The notes below the pieces were generated by a model. That model saw nothing but the letters and a program-made list of their open reading frames with translations, had not been told where the DNA came from and ran no database searches. Position numbers and translations under genes: made by a program. A DNA stretch of 64,000 nucleotides from Tetrapyrgos nigripes (Eukaryota > Basidiomycota > Agaricomycetes > Agaricales > Campanellaceae): positions 1 to 64,000 of the forward strand of contig JAACJM010000364.1 of assembly GCA_013368315.1 (NCBI GenBank). The letters are read 5' to 3'. Each line of letters starts with the position of its first letter. Within the stretch, counting starts at the first letter, position 1. Of the stretch, positions 1 through 10,892 are shown piece after piece.

Positions 1-303
1 AGATGAATTGATTGAAATGATACAGTACATGCCTATACAGCAACTGAGATGACAGCAAAGATCTAGACCACAGAGAACAATGGATGGTGATTGTAGAACA
101 AGAATCTCTATGAAGGATATGAGACAACCATGACTCCTGAGGGTGTCATCCAGCTAGATTCACCACGCACAAGTATAGTGCAGGCCTCCAAGATTCAGAT
201 TGTGAGTCCCAAACAGTGAATAGAACGGAAGAATATAAATGTGGAACAATGAATGGAATGGATAATCAACATAACAGATAAAACAGAAATAGAATAGGGT
301 GGG

Positions 304-625
304 TGTCATGACATCTATATTTGGTACTATTTATTTCTTCTTATCTCTGTATCCTCAGACCTTTACACCATATGACTCTTGTTCCACATGATACACACCA
401 GATCTTTCATTTCACTGATACAGCTTCTTTTACAGCTTCCTTTATACCTTTACCTTTACATATATAAACCCTGTCCTGACACCTGGTTCCCCATCTCGAC
501 CTCTTTGTTGTTGGGACCAGGTGTGTATCTTCTTTCTCACTAGTTCTCTCACTTTTACTGATAGACCTGCTGTCTGTTAGCTCCTCACCGTTACCATTAT
601 CACTATCTAAGCAATTGTGACAGTG
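304..625 (+). mobile_element. LTR of an LTR retrotransposon (solo or 5' LTR), right edge approximate
   Basis: The stretch begins with TGTCATGACATC and carries a TATA-like TATATAAA at 461-468 followed by a conserved block containing GACACCTGGT. The same blocks occur in the same order, on the opposite strand, at about 31930-32324, which also begins TGTCATGA. This two-copy comparison is the evidence for an LTR. The right end is uncertain because the two copies diverge after the shared TTACTGATAGAC. I could not find a gag or pol reading frame beside it, so it may be a solo LTR. Confidence 0.55.
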
Positions 626-2831
626 GGGTGCACATAGGTATAATTGAAAAACCCTCTGAGGGTTTCTGGTAAGAGTGACAAAAATGGAAATATGAAGGAA
701 TCTGCAAGCCCAGCTGAGGGTGGCTGGGCCAACAGTTTCTGACATTACCACCCTTTTAAGGTGAATTTTTCCACAAGTGAGTGTATTTCGAGTTGGCAGT
801 GTTAGGCACTATAACCCAAATAGGAAATATGAAAGGTGGGATCCAGACATGAACAGTGGGATCTGTAAACATTCCCATCAAAGATTAAATTTATGGGCAC
901 CTAGATTCCCAAAATGTCACTTCTGTGATTGTGATAATGGAAAAGGAAGAATTTCTGTTTGATCAAAATCCTTTCAGGGTTTTTGTAGAGTTTTTGAGCC
1001 CTCAAAAAACAATCCATTCTTGCCCAACAACCACCACCATCTCTCCTTACTAATCAGTATATGACCCTCTTATTGTTCATCATGTCCAACCAAACCATGC
1101 TCATTTCTTGCTTCACCTCCTTCATTGAGGATCTTGAACTTTCTACCATTCCCACTGATCTCACCCCTCCCGACTCTGCAATTCTCTCAGTGTCAGCTCC
1201 AACACCTGTCACCCAGCAAGTCACATACAAATGGGATTGCCTCCCCAAGTGCTCATAATGATATAGGTACAAGCTGTGAATCCATGCTGTAGGCAGGTGC
1301 GAGTGATAGCGAGTCATTGTGCCGAAGGCACAGGTTCTCATATGTATACTGTTACAGTGAGGCAGAGCAGAAAAGGAGTGGAGACCTGAACCTCAGGATC
1401 CTAACTCCAGAATCTGGCTGAAGTCTCATGGTTCTAATGCATGAAGGAATCCCACTTAAATTCTGCATGCTGTCATTGATGGCATTGATCGCAATGCTGA
1501 GGTCATTGTCAGTGTTGATGACAGCATTTACCAAGCAACTGTCTGCAAAAGCTCAGCAAAAAAACCAGCAAAAAGTTCCCTGGTAACCTCTCAATATGGG
1601 ACCAGTAACTACTGGTGTAGCATTAGCAGCCCTTGGATGGTACCACCGTAGTTTGCTTTGCAAACCTGGACAATGTGGTGTTGAGGAGTAATACCTACTC
1701 CTTTGCATGCCCACACCAAAGGCTTTCTTCAAGTAAGAACTCATAGTTGTTCATTGAAAGACTGGAATAGTACAGCAAAGCCAGTACCCAACATAGGTTG
1801 AAGATAAGAGGAAAAGAATAGCTAGAACCTGATGTCTATCTGCTACTCAGGACCAGAATGTGAGGTAGAGAGTAGAAGCAATTAGATTACTAAATATAAT
1901 TGGCTATTAATCAATTACTATTCGGATACAATTAATTATGGATTTGGAGTAATCGTATCCTAATTGGTTGGAGCCTTAATATTCCCCCTCTGGCAATGGC
2001 AGAGTGATTACAACTATCACAGTGGGTGAGTATGCTGTACACGAGTTCTTCACCTGTAAAGTATCATTGTAGCACCGTAGCTAACGAGTCATGATTTCTA
2101 GTCCACCTGGACCCACAACAAACTTGCTTCCCATATACTTGACTACTTCATGATGATCCCAGAAGCCTCCTTCTCATGACTGACTGACTGACATTCGTAG
2201 TGACCAAGGCGACTGATTTGACTTTGATTTGACTCATTGAAAACCTCCTATGTGTATGCTCCAATAATTGCATAGATTTTAGGGTCTCATTCTTGCCTCC
2301 TCCCCTACTATTGATCATGATGCCAATCCAATTGATCCACTGTCATAGCCCCTAACTCTCGAAGAAGAAACAGATCCTTCCACCAATAGTCCCATCCATC
2401 TCTGTGACCTTCTCTTCAAGTCAAATTTCGGTGGCTTTGCTCTCTTCCCTCCTAACCCTCAATGTTCAACGCCAGTTCATAGGCTATACAGACATACTAG
2501 ATATACACCACGCCTTTTGATCTATCGCCCTTCGCTTCACCACTAATCATAATCTGTGATCTACCACTCCTATGTAGATCATCAAAGGCGGAACCAAAGC
2601 ATCGAAGTAGAATGTCCTGGATAAACGAACGAGTGGGTGTACGCCTACAAGGTGTGTTCGTGTTGTTTGGAAAGATGTTTTGGAGTAGTCTTCTAGGTTA
2701 CGGATACTAGAAGGCGGGTAGTCACTGATCACTGCCAGAAAAATTTGCATAAAACCCCTCCCATCACTCTCCACTCTTTATTCACCCTCTAAACAGACCT
2801 TGAGGGCCCACGACGAGAGATTTAATGCGTT
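626..2831. other. No supportable gene
   Basis: Only short frames occur here, none with a recognisable domain or a convincing exon chain. If the LTR at the left is a 5' LTR, this could be decayed internal retrotransposon sequence, but I see no protease, reverse transcriptase or integrase motif. Confidence 0.4.
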
Positions 2832-3303
2832 GTTATTCTGCGGTATAGCTAAATCTGCAGACACCCCGTGCAGACACCCTTCGCATAGCATTGTAGATTA
2901 CTGTATAGGACTATATGTACCATACCATATATATATGTGACCTACAGGATGATTTTAAAGTTGTGTATTAGCTGTACACAGAGTGTAAAAATCTTCAAAA
3001 AAAGGAGTATAAGCATAGCCACAGATTTTTTCCTGAAACATTCTTACAGAATTTCTCTATTCAAGATATCAGGAAAGTATCTATACATTCTCATGAGTGT
3101 ATATCAGTGTGAATCTGTAAAGCAAGGACACTCAAGATGTCTCATAATGCTTTGAGATGCTTGCTACCTGCATTTCACGACTGATCTTTGAATATCCTAT
3201 TATATCAAACAATTGGTAGTATTTGGCTCATGTCTGAGCATGTTTCTACAAGATAATACATTATAATAACTTCAAGATAATTTGTACTCATTGTAATTTT
3301 TGG

Positions 3304-3389
3304 GAAGGGTGTCTGCAGGGTGTCTGCAGGGTGTCTGCACGTGCACAGCCACATGCAGACACCCTGCAGACACCTTGCAGACACCTTAA
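3304..3389. repeat. Central palindrome of TGTCTGCAGGG units
   Basis: Three direct copies of a GTGTCTGCAGG-type unit are followed, after a short GTGCAC-centred spacer, by three copies in inverted orientation. The same unit forms the subterminal part of both ends of the surrounding element, so this internal palindrome may be a remnant of nested ends or a transposase-binding array. Confidence 0.75.
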
Positions 3390-3841
3390 GTAAAGGTAGA
3401 TAGTCACATCAGACACTTGCTTGTGGCAGTTAATGACCCTGTAGTAGAAATAATACCAAGTTATTGCTGTTTTTGAAAAGTTCGCGTGCGCGTCACTTTG
3501 GTTAATTTTCGAGTTTTTGGGCTCAATTTTATGAGAGCTGCAGCTCACTCATTTCCCCACCTTTGCCTTCATTTTTAGCACAAAACAACATTATGGTGTA
3601 CATAGCAAGACCTGTGATACACTTGTTGTCATACTCACTTTTTGGGCTCCCTCTACTGTATCTGAGCAAATGTGTAATATCTGTGGGGAGTACAGGCAAG
3701 ATAAGGCTGTCTAGAAAAGCCTAGGGAGTTTATGCAGGGATCTAGGAAGCAGCTAGAGTGAGAACAATGCCCTAGTCACAGATAATTGCAGCCCGCTATT
3801 CCACATGTCATCAACTTCTGCTTTGTTCCTATACTACCATC

Positions 3842-4051
3842 ATGGTTCGTGGCCGGCCACTTTCAGACGATCTACGACACACTCTTATTCACCTAGGACA
3901 TCATCTACCTCTCTCCAAATCAGAAAGTGTCAGAGTCACAAGTCTGAGACTTAGGTACGTGCACAAATGGCCATCGTTCTTGTTATTCATAGTAGGTAGA
4001 AGAAATGTGTGTACTATACAAGAAACTAACAATGATGTTGACAAGGTATGA
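3842..4051 (+). pseudogene. Transposase N-terminal fragment (helix-turn-helix of a fungal DDE element)
   Basis: The 69-residue frame starts MVRGRPLSDDLRHTLIHLGH, which resembles the N-terminal DNA-binding region of DDE endonuclease-type transposases repeated in Agaricomycete genomes. The similarity stops after about 30 residues; the rest looks random, and no DDE catalytic region follows before the element ends at 4121. It is therefore a fragment or a badly frameshifted start. The family assignment rests on recognising the motif only. Confidence 0.45.
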
Positions 4052-4122
4052 GTCAGTAGTGATAAGAATCAGAGTGTCTGCAGGGTGTCTGCAGGGGGTG
4101 TCTGCAGATTTCTGATACCCCG

Positions 4123-4803
4123 TTATTCTGCTATGGATGAGGAGGAGGAGGGGTATATTGTATGCGCATTCGGGATTAATATGGACTCTGGCTCTGGGTG
4201 GGAGGAGGAAGAGGAAGAGGAAAGGGGAAGGTGATGGTGAGGGGAATGAGGCGAGGAGGAATGAGAGGAGGACTGTAAAGGTGACGGTGATGGTGACGGT
4301 GAAAGTGACGGTGAAGACGAGGACAAGGACAAAGACAGAGATGGGGGTGGGTATATAGAAATTTGAGGGTGTTTAGTCTCAAAGTACGTCTTCGCCATGG
4401 TCTTCGACCCTGTCAATGTCCTCGTCAGATCAACCTGCTCCTGAAGATGATACGATGCAGGCTTTGTGTGCATGGTTGTGGTATGCGTACTTGTATGCGT
4501 TTTATGTGTAGCAGTTTCGTTCGCGTCTGGGTCCGGGTTTGAGTCTGCCTGTACGCTAGCCTGCGTCAGTGGTTCTGCGGTTGCCTCTGGATGTCCGTCT
4601 CCATCTATTTCCCCTGAGCTTCTGGCTCCTATGGCTCCAAAAATTCCATCATCTTGCCTGAGTCCAGTATTGACGTCAACATCAAGAGCTACGCATGCTC
4701 GCACGAGGCTGAGACTGAGGCTAGCTCTATTCTCATGGTTATTGACCTCATCCAAAGGCTCTGGCTCGAGAAGATTGAGAACACGGTGGTATAGCCGGAA
4801 CAT
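4123..4803 (-). other. Low-complexity Ser/Pro-rich open frame downstream of the truncated Tad1
   Basis: The 226-codon frame is dominated by serine, proline and histidine runs, with matching purine-rich repeats on the plus strand. Its stop codon lies inside the target duplication of the neighbouring element. It lies where the C-terminal half of Tad1 should be but contains none of the expected conserved blocks. It could be a disordered insertion, a chance frame through simple repeats, or a 3' untranslated region. I do not assign a function. Confidence 0.35.
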
Positions 4804-5108
4804 TGATAGTTTGCATAGGAGGGGTATGTAGTCAGGCGGTCAGTCACGGTGCTGAGTATGGAGAGTATAGAGACAAAACTAAGCGCCAATCAACAACGCC
4901 AAAAAGAAAGAAAGAAAAGAACCGAACGGAGACCACCAAACGGAAAGACCCAGAAACGCGCTTAGACAAAAAAAAAATCGAAAAAAAAGAGAAAGACCCC
5001 GGACCGCCTCTGGGATACGAAGAAACTCGATTCAAAGGCAAGAAAAAAAGAAGAGAGGGAGAATAAAAGGATAAAAGAATAAAAGGGCCACTCACAAAGA
5101 CTTGTCCC

Positions 5109-5657
5109 TCAACCAGTGTGCTGAGAGTCCTTCAACGCAGCCATTTCGGGATCTTGAAATGCAGCTAGGTATCGGGTGGATGCGTCACCGCCTAAAGAAC
5201 GCGTCAGAGAATGAAACCAAGCAAAGTGAAGAAGGAAGGAAGGAAGGAAGGACGATTTACATGGGACAGTCGAGACGTACAAACAAAGTTTTCCGTCGTC
5301 TTTAAGTGCGTATTTTCCACCTTCTGGTTGTCGAGATATCCATTCCGACTTTGGGTACCCACCCTCCGTTTCTCGTATAATCTCATCCAAAACCCACCTC
5401 ACGACTCCTCTCCGAGCTAGTATCTCTGCATGACTATCATGCAGAGCTTCTCCGTGGAGTGGATATCGAGACGTAGGGAGGCATTTGGTTCCAGTAGCGA
5501 TGGAGATGATTTTGACATTGCTGACTTGCGCAGTAGTATTTGTTAGGAAAATGGATGCTAAGATGGTCCATTGAGATGGCGGTGGAGAGAATTTGAGTGT
5601 AGAATATGTTGCTAGAATTTGCTTGACGGCTTCATCGTGATGTGAAGAAGAAAACAT
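5109..5657 (-). pseudogene. TAD1: tRNA-specific adenosine deaminase (Tad1/ADAT1), N-terminal half only
   Basis: Tad1/ADAT1 deaminates adenosine 37 of tRNA-Ala to inosine. The reading begins at the ATG at 5657 (MFSSSHHDEAV). It carries the zinc/catalytic motif as HDSHAEILARR (His ligand and catalytic Glu), then reaches STVP. An intron from 5260 to 5192 (GT..AG, containing a GGAA-type simple repeat) splices to restore PCGDAS, the second zinc-ligand motif. The exon continues through DPEMAALKDS, a block typical of fungal Tad1, and then meets a stop. The expected RGRDNY block and the SCSDK motif with the third zinc ligand are absent from the window. With less than half the usual length and a missing ligand, this copy is probably non-functional unless distant exons exist. 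Confidence 0.75.
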
Positions 5658-5945
5658 CGGTCAAACGACCTTGCCCCTAATGGCAAATCTTCGAAAGTTG
5701 CAGAAGAAATTCGCAGGTGATAAGTCAAGTAACGCTATAAAGTCGTACTAGAGGAACGTAAAATACATGAACAAGGGATATTAAGGAAGTCCAAACTGTC
5801 CAAAGCATTAAAAAGGATAGCTGCAACAAATGTAGCACAGGTCCGCGTTGGGTCCGCGTAAAGTCCTGAGTCTTTACGAAATGAATGCAGAGAAGTCAAT
5901 ATCCATAATCCGAGTTCTCTGAAAGTCCAAGCTCTCTGTCTCTCT

Positions 5946-7608
5946 TCAATTGCAGACCCAGCTTCCCTGTCAACAGAGCAGAGCGTAAGTATCGTAAAGA
6001 TTCTGAGCATCCGAACGCCAAAGCGATCAGATGCGAATGAGCACTCACGTCGTTCTCCTGTGGGTTTCCAACACTTTGGTAAGGGTCAAGACCCATGCAC
6101 TCAGCAACAGTAGCAAATTTGTATCCAGCGGCTTTGAGTTTCTGGATGGCGTATGGAAGGACGTCGTGGCTATGTGCGGTGGGTTAGCGGGGATCGTTGG
6201 CGAAGTGACGATGATAATGTCAAGGACTTACACAGAGGTATCTATTCACCAATCGATTGCAAAGCCAAGACGGACGGATCAGGCCAAAAAATGAATCCAA
6301 AGTCAGTAATAATACTCCCATAACAAGAATCATATAGGCACGACTACTTAGTAAGTAGTCACTCACCATAAGTCTCATGATTCAGCGCAATGACGGTATT
6401 AGGGTGCTTGGAAACTAATTGATCATAGTCAGCTTTGCTTTCATCAGGTGGGGAACCAGTTGAGTCTCCATCACTGTCAAACAAAACGAACAAATGCAAA
6501 GCGAGTCAGATATTAATTTCGGATCACGCTGGACGTTAGAGTAGTACGAGGCGAAAGGAAGACGGAAACGGAAACGGAAACGCACTCAAAGTCCCATATC
6601 ACAACTTTCTGACCACGGACGGCAGACGCCTGGAGGACTAAATCATTGTAGCTGCCATATGCTGTCGATGATCAATGGATCATGAGATGTATGTAGATGG
6701 TGAATCGGACCGTCATGTAAAAGAAAGATTCAGACGTACGAGGACGCATGAACGCAGGATTGACTCCTAGAATACGCTGGAGAGCCTCTGTAAAAGAACG
6801 CGTTTAGCCTTTGCAGCTGCAATGCGCTGACTCGGTTGATCGCATCGAGCATCCGAGTCATGGGGACTCACGTTCGACACGCCACATCTCATCGTGGACT
6901 ACACGCAAAAAATCAAATCGATTAGTGTCAAGCTTGCAACGAGTGAGGAGCACGTACTTTGGTCCCAAGTGAGAGTAGCAAGGTCATCATGATGCCATGT
7001 ATGCGAGCCGACTTGATGTCCATGGCTATACGCGTACTGCACATTGCTCCGCATGTCTTTGTCATAAATGCATCGGTCTAGAAGGTATTTGAGCTAGGAC
7101 TCCTTGGAAAGGCAGCTTGGTTGATTTCGAGGACTCGGAGCTCACAGTTGTCTCCGTCTATTCAGAAGGAAGGAGAATAGAACATGTCAAAATGAATGGA
7201 ATCGTAGATTGAGGGACTGGACTTACTGTAGAAGAAGGTTCCTTTGATGTCATTCTGATCCAGCAGGTCAACGAGGTCTGGACTGGATTTGGTAGCACCG
7301 AAAAAATGGAAATAGAATATGGAAATCAGACACGGTTTGGAAAGTAAAACTTGAAAGAAAGAGAATACGCATACCCATAAATGTACGGGCCATCATCCTA
7401 AATGTCAAAAGATATTAGTTCAAAGCTAACACTTGGAACAAAAACAAAGCGAATAATGTAAACGTACAAAGGTGAGAGCAATCGTATTCGCCTCTTTGCA
7501 TGTTGTGATGACCTGAGCGAGTGTCTGACGCTTCGCGCCGGGCTCGACAGCATGGGCAAAGGCAATAGCTGCCAGGGAGAGGTTGATCAAGGATGAGACC
7601 GAAAACAT
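5946..7608 (-). CDS. Chitin deacetylase / polysaccharide deacetylase (NodB, CE4), 12 exons
   Basis: A secreted CE4 enzyme that removes acetyl groups from chitin in the cell wall. The predicted exons, all with GT..AG junctions, are 7608-7468, 7397-7375, 7282-7227, 7157-7146, 7077-6958, 6898-6872, 6787-6740, 6661-6586, 6473-6367, 6241-6232, 6169-6049 and 5966-5946. They total 762 nt, giving 253 residues. A signal peptide (MFSVSSLINLSLAAIAFAHA) is followed by the catalytic TFDDG split across the first junction. The metal-binding block is HQVGSHTWHHDD, then RPPYGSYND, VIWDFDDGDS and ALNHET. The C-terminus YKFATVAECMGLDPYQSVG is typical of basidiomycete chitin deacetylases. All NodB motifs are present, so the gene appears functional. 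Very short exons (10, 12, 21, 23 and 27 nt) are unusual. The protein is shorter than long GPI-anchored forms and shows no C-terminal anchor. Confidence 0.9.
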
Positions 7609-7652
7609 GGTTGGGTGACCTGGGACTGTGAGGGAATTAAGGAAGGGAGGGA

Positions 7653-7686
7653 ATCGAGAGAGAGAGAGAGAGAGAACGAGAGAGAT
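7653..7686. repeat. GA/CT simple repeat upstream of the chitin deacetylase
   Basis: An almost pure GA run lies about 45-75 bp 5' of the deacetylase start codon, CT-rich on its coding strand. Pyrimidine-rich tracts just upstream of fungal start codons are common in core promoters; here it is only a candidate promoter element. Confidence 0.6.
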
Positions 7687-7865
7687 GGAGGGAGAACCGA
7701 AGGAAGCAAAGGGAGTTGCTTAGCTCCTTGAAACTTGAAGCAAGGCGAATTTATGCGCTTTGAGATTCTCGGCAGATGGCAAAAAGGGATATTCGGCTCT
7801 GATCCAATTAGGGGCGAACGGATTCGAGGAAGCGCGCCTATGCTGTTCCAAGTGCACATTTATTC

Positions 7866-7992
7866 AGGTACCCGTTTTCATTTCGAAATTCGGACCCGTT
7901 TTCAAACTTTTTCAAAACTCAGACCCGTTCTCAAAATTTTCAAAACTCGGACCCGTTCTCAAACTTTTTCTCAAAAGTTGTACCCGTTTTCA
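7866..7992. repeat. Degenerate tandem repeat, unit about 30-35 bp
   Basis: Four to five imperfect units share ACCCGTTTTCAAA followed by TTTTTCAAAACTC. No reading frame is conserved. It lies between the deacetylase promoter and the LINE remnants. Confidence 0.65.
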
Positions 7993-8711
7993 GTGGTTTT
8001 ATTTGATTTGCTGACATGTTTTGCTGACGTGGTCTCAGCTAATTGGCTCGGCAGTCCACGTACTTGTGTCAGCTGCCTTAGTCACCTCTGGTGACGCGTC
8101 GGCGGTCGCTTGCAGGTTGTATGCCTCCTTCCCCCCTCCACTCCAGCCTCAACTCCCCCTCTCATTATCTACTGCACTGCCGAAGTAAGTGCCAAGTGCC
8201 TTGACCTGAACGCGAGTGCTCTTTGGCTGCAAAAAAAGGGGGACCTCGCAGCTTTATTCCAGAAAGGTTTCATTGAACGTCACTAACGCAGGTAGGTCGT
8301 CTTTTTTCATTGAAGATTCTATTCTATTATATCAATGCTTTCCGCTGGAGTTGATGTTTGATTGAGTGTACAATGCCCCGCTCACTATCCCATATCTTAT
8401 ATATCTTAAAGGTTCAAAAAACCTTGGCTTTCTTGGGTCACCCTTCGACCCCTACTTATTTTGCTTAATTTCCCCCCTTCCCAATCATCATCTCGAAACG
8501 TTATCCGAAATAAAACTGTCGCATCCAGCGCAATTTCGACCCGATCCCGCTGGTTCTTCGTATATATTCTCTCCTAGTGCACTCCTGCTGTACTCTCAAC
8601 TTTGGTGGATACCAACGGGTTATTTGCTTGGCAACGTCATCAACAGCGACGAGCTCAGCTCTTCCCTCCCTTTTCCGCGCGTGGCACAGCCACTTTAATT
8701 ATTCCCACGTA

Positions 8712-8980
8712 CTGGGGTAAAGTGCCATCGCTTCGCGTGGCAAACTACGAGGCCCTCAGGATCGGGGGAGGAAGCGAGGAGGAAGACAAGGCGCACCCTG
8801 ATGCTGCCTACGCTGCCTTGGTTATGTGTTTATCCGAGGAAGCCGTGAACGACGTCATGATGGTCTCGACCGTGATTGCAGAGAGCGCTTGCCGAGCGCC
8901 AACGAACAGGGGTGGGAGTTTGAACCCGTGGAAAAGTTTTCGAGGTCAACCTAAGTTAACTCAGCCTAAAGGCCTCGTAA
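8712..8980 (+). repeat. TTACGAGGCC-type interspersed repeat, copy 1
   Basis: The left side has CTGGGGTAAAGTGCCA, the hairpin-like CGCTTCGCGTGGCA and TACGAGGCCC; the right side ends CTAAAGGCCTCGTAA. The same ends occur inverted at 42326-42737 and at 56421-56654. The inverted ACGAGGCC/GGCCTCGT ends suggest a small non-autonomous DNA element. No protein is encoded with confidence. Confidence 0.6.
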
Positions 8981-9209
8981 CTTTGACGCTCCCCAGTGCC
9001 GTCCGCTATTCCACTGCTGCGAGACCCATTCTGACTCTCTTACGAGCAGACGTCACGTCAAGCCTGTGTAGATTTAGCCTGACCTGTGCTCGGTTATAGC
9101 CTCTTTGCGTACATACACATCAAATAAAACTACATCTCTTCTCTGCAACCCCCCGTGTACCCCATGAACTGCATCGGATCCCCTCCTCGCTCGCTACCAG
9201 TATTAAGAT

Positions 9210-10366
9210 TTGCATGAACTGGTACGCATTGTCTTTGAATACACGTATGTGGGTATCACCATGTGTGGAGGCAGCTTTCAGGCTGATGCCTTCCATACCG
9301 TATTCACCCCTCACTATTCCTCCAAGGCAGCGAAAGCCGAGAAAACTGCCCACACCGTATTTCACATTGAATTGATGATTGAGATCCTTCCACCTAATGA
9401 AGGACGGATCCTGTACACAGGTTGTATTGATCCCCACCTGATGTACGGGTGCAAGGATAGTCTTGATACTAGCTCCAAATTGGTCAAACAATTGGAGCAT
9501 GTTCAACTAAGCTTCTTCAAGAGACTTCTCGGCCTCTCGAAGAACGCTACCAATGTGGTCGTATTCTCGGAAACAGGCATCACGCCAATTGCTTACCGAT
9601 GTGCAGAGCTTGCCTTACACTACCTAGCTTATGCTCTACAGTGCCTGCCGAGTCCTTATACCTACTGTGCCATACAAGAGTCTATCGCAATGGCAGAAAG
9701 GGGCAAAGATTCATGGTTTTCAGACTTACGGCGCGTACTAATCAAGAGTCTTCCTCCATCGGCACTACCAATCCTGTCTGTGGAAGAAATCCTCATTCCA
9801 GAGAAATTGATGGACTTCCAAACCAGGGTGAACAAATGCCTATCACACAAGATAGAGGAAGAGCTAGGTAAAGTGTTCTGAAAAACAAATCTACTACAAT
9901 TTCGGAAGGAACCCAGTAGTGATGGACACAGTACAACCTACAAGACTATGTGTATCCATCAATACCTGAAGGATGTCAAGAATCCACAACACAGGAAGGC
10001 ACTTGCAAAAGTCTTATGTGGCGACTCTCACCTCGCTATTGAACGTCTTCGATGGAGAGACCACCATAGAAGGATAGTACCAGCTGAAGAGCGAGTATGT
10101 CAATTTTGCCTTGTCCACCTTGAAACACCGGAACATGCACTATTGGAATGCAGCCATGAGCCCCTTAGAGAACTAAGGAATGATTTTCTTACCTGCGGCC
10201 TGTCCTCGTAATTTCTATAGCGCTCACGCTGACATCGTAGCACTTTTATGCTGCACCGTCTCGTGTAAACCTGCTTTCTCTATAACGGCAAAATTTGTAC
10301 ACAATGTACTCAATGTATATGATGGTACACCTCTATTTGTTCCTGTCCTCTATAGACGTTAGGTTA
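9210..10366 (+). pseudogene. LINE (non-LTR retrotransposon) ORF2, C-terminal region, degraded
   Basis: The frame starts inside a region with FEYTYVGITMCGG, the block that follows the reverse transcriptase domain in fungal LINEs. It continues through LEHVQLSFFKRLLGLSKNA. An in-frame stop at 9879-9881 interrupts it; the same frame resumes and reaches a Cys/His zinc-binding block, CQFCLVHLETPEHALLEC, and LRELRNDFL. A later frame shift leads to the end-of-ORF segment with NVYDGTPLFVPVLYRR. The upstream endonuclease and polymerase are missing, so this is a 5'-truncated dead copy. A similar post-RT region is found at about 41560-42290. Confidence 0.75.
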
Positions 10367-10484
10367 CACTTCCTTAATGTAGTTAGACCACTTGTTTTTT
10401 GTTTCATACTGCTACTGGTAACTTTACAGTACTTGCCTGTATCCTCTGCGGTGGTGGGATTGAGGGCGGATCGACGACGGACCT

Positions 10485-10710
10485 ATGAACCGCCAGCTCG
10501 TCTTCCTTGAGTCCCATCATCCCAGGAACAATGATGTACTTAGACCTACATCGGGACGCTTCCTGGAACCCGGCGTATCAGTTTTTGGTCCCAGCCCAGG
10601 TAATAGACTCCTCCTCCTCCATCACAGCAAAGTATGTATACGAGGTGATGGAAATCCTTCTTCTACACAACGATAAGGCCGGCAGCCCAGCGGCAAATTC
10701 CGGACAATGA
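10485..10710 (+). pseudogene. Second LINE 3'-terminal fragment
   Basis: The short frame contains DASWNPAYQFLVPAQVIDSS followed by SITAKYVYEVMEILLLH, which parallels the AFSITAKFVHNVLNVYDGTP segment of the copy just upstream. Two related LINE tails therefore lie side by side. It is too short to place further. Confidence 0.45.
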
Positions 10711-10892
10711 CGTCAGCTGAAATTTTTCTCTCTTAGCTTCTATCGTTACGATTCTACAGGCTAACACTTTGCACTCTGGTGACCTCGGCTCTTCACATTA
10801 TGGTATCTACTGTGTTCCTGGTCCTCATCTATTTTCTAGCCAGCCTGAGCCAAGATGCATATCCCGAGTTTTGAGGAATAATGGAGGCATCG

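Larger units (their letters stand above)
2842..4121 (+). mobile_element. 1.28-kb inverted-repeat DNA element with 10-bp target duplication
   Basis: The left end reads GGTATAGCTAAATCTGCAG and the right end, reverse complemented, reads GGTATCAGAAATCTGCAG; both continue into repeated TGTCTGCAGGG-type motifs. The ten bases GTTATTCTGC occur as a direct repeat at 2832-2841 and 4122-4131, taken as the target-site duplication; one or two extra C bases sit at the right boundary. A 9-10 bp duplication is typical of Mutator-like elements, but the partial transposase-like ORF inside resembles the N-terminus of a different DDE family, so the superfamily is unresolved. Much of the interior is non-coding, so this copy is probably non-autonomous. 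Confidence 0.7.

Noticed and set aside
2547..2774. Missing Tad1 C-terminus beyond the 1.3-kb element
   Set aside because: The frame lacks any conserved Tad1 block such as RGRDNY or SCSDK.
3304..3389. CRISPR-like direct repeats
   Set aside because: Repeats are adjacent without unique spacers and reverse into a palindrome; the genome is eukaryotic.
4137..5066. Plus-strand Lys/Arg/Glu-rich frames
   Set aside because: Shadows of purine-rich simple sequence opposite the Ser-rich minus-strand frame and an intron-like A-rich region.
7735..9099. Several 80-165 residue plus-strand frames upstream of the LINE remnant
   Set aside because: They run through tandem repeats and the TTACGAGGCC element, show no domain and no exon logic.
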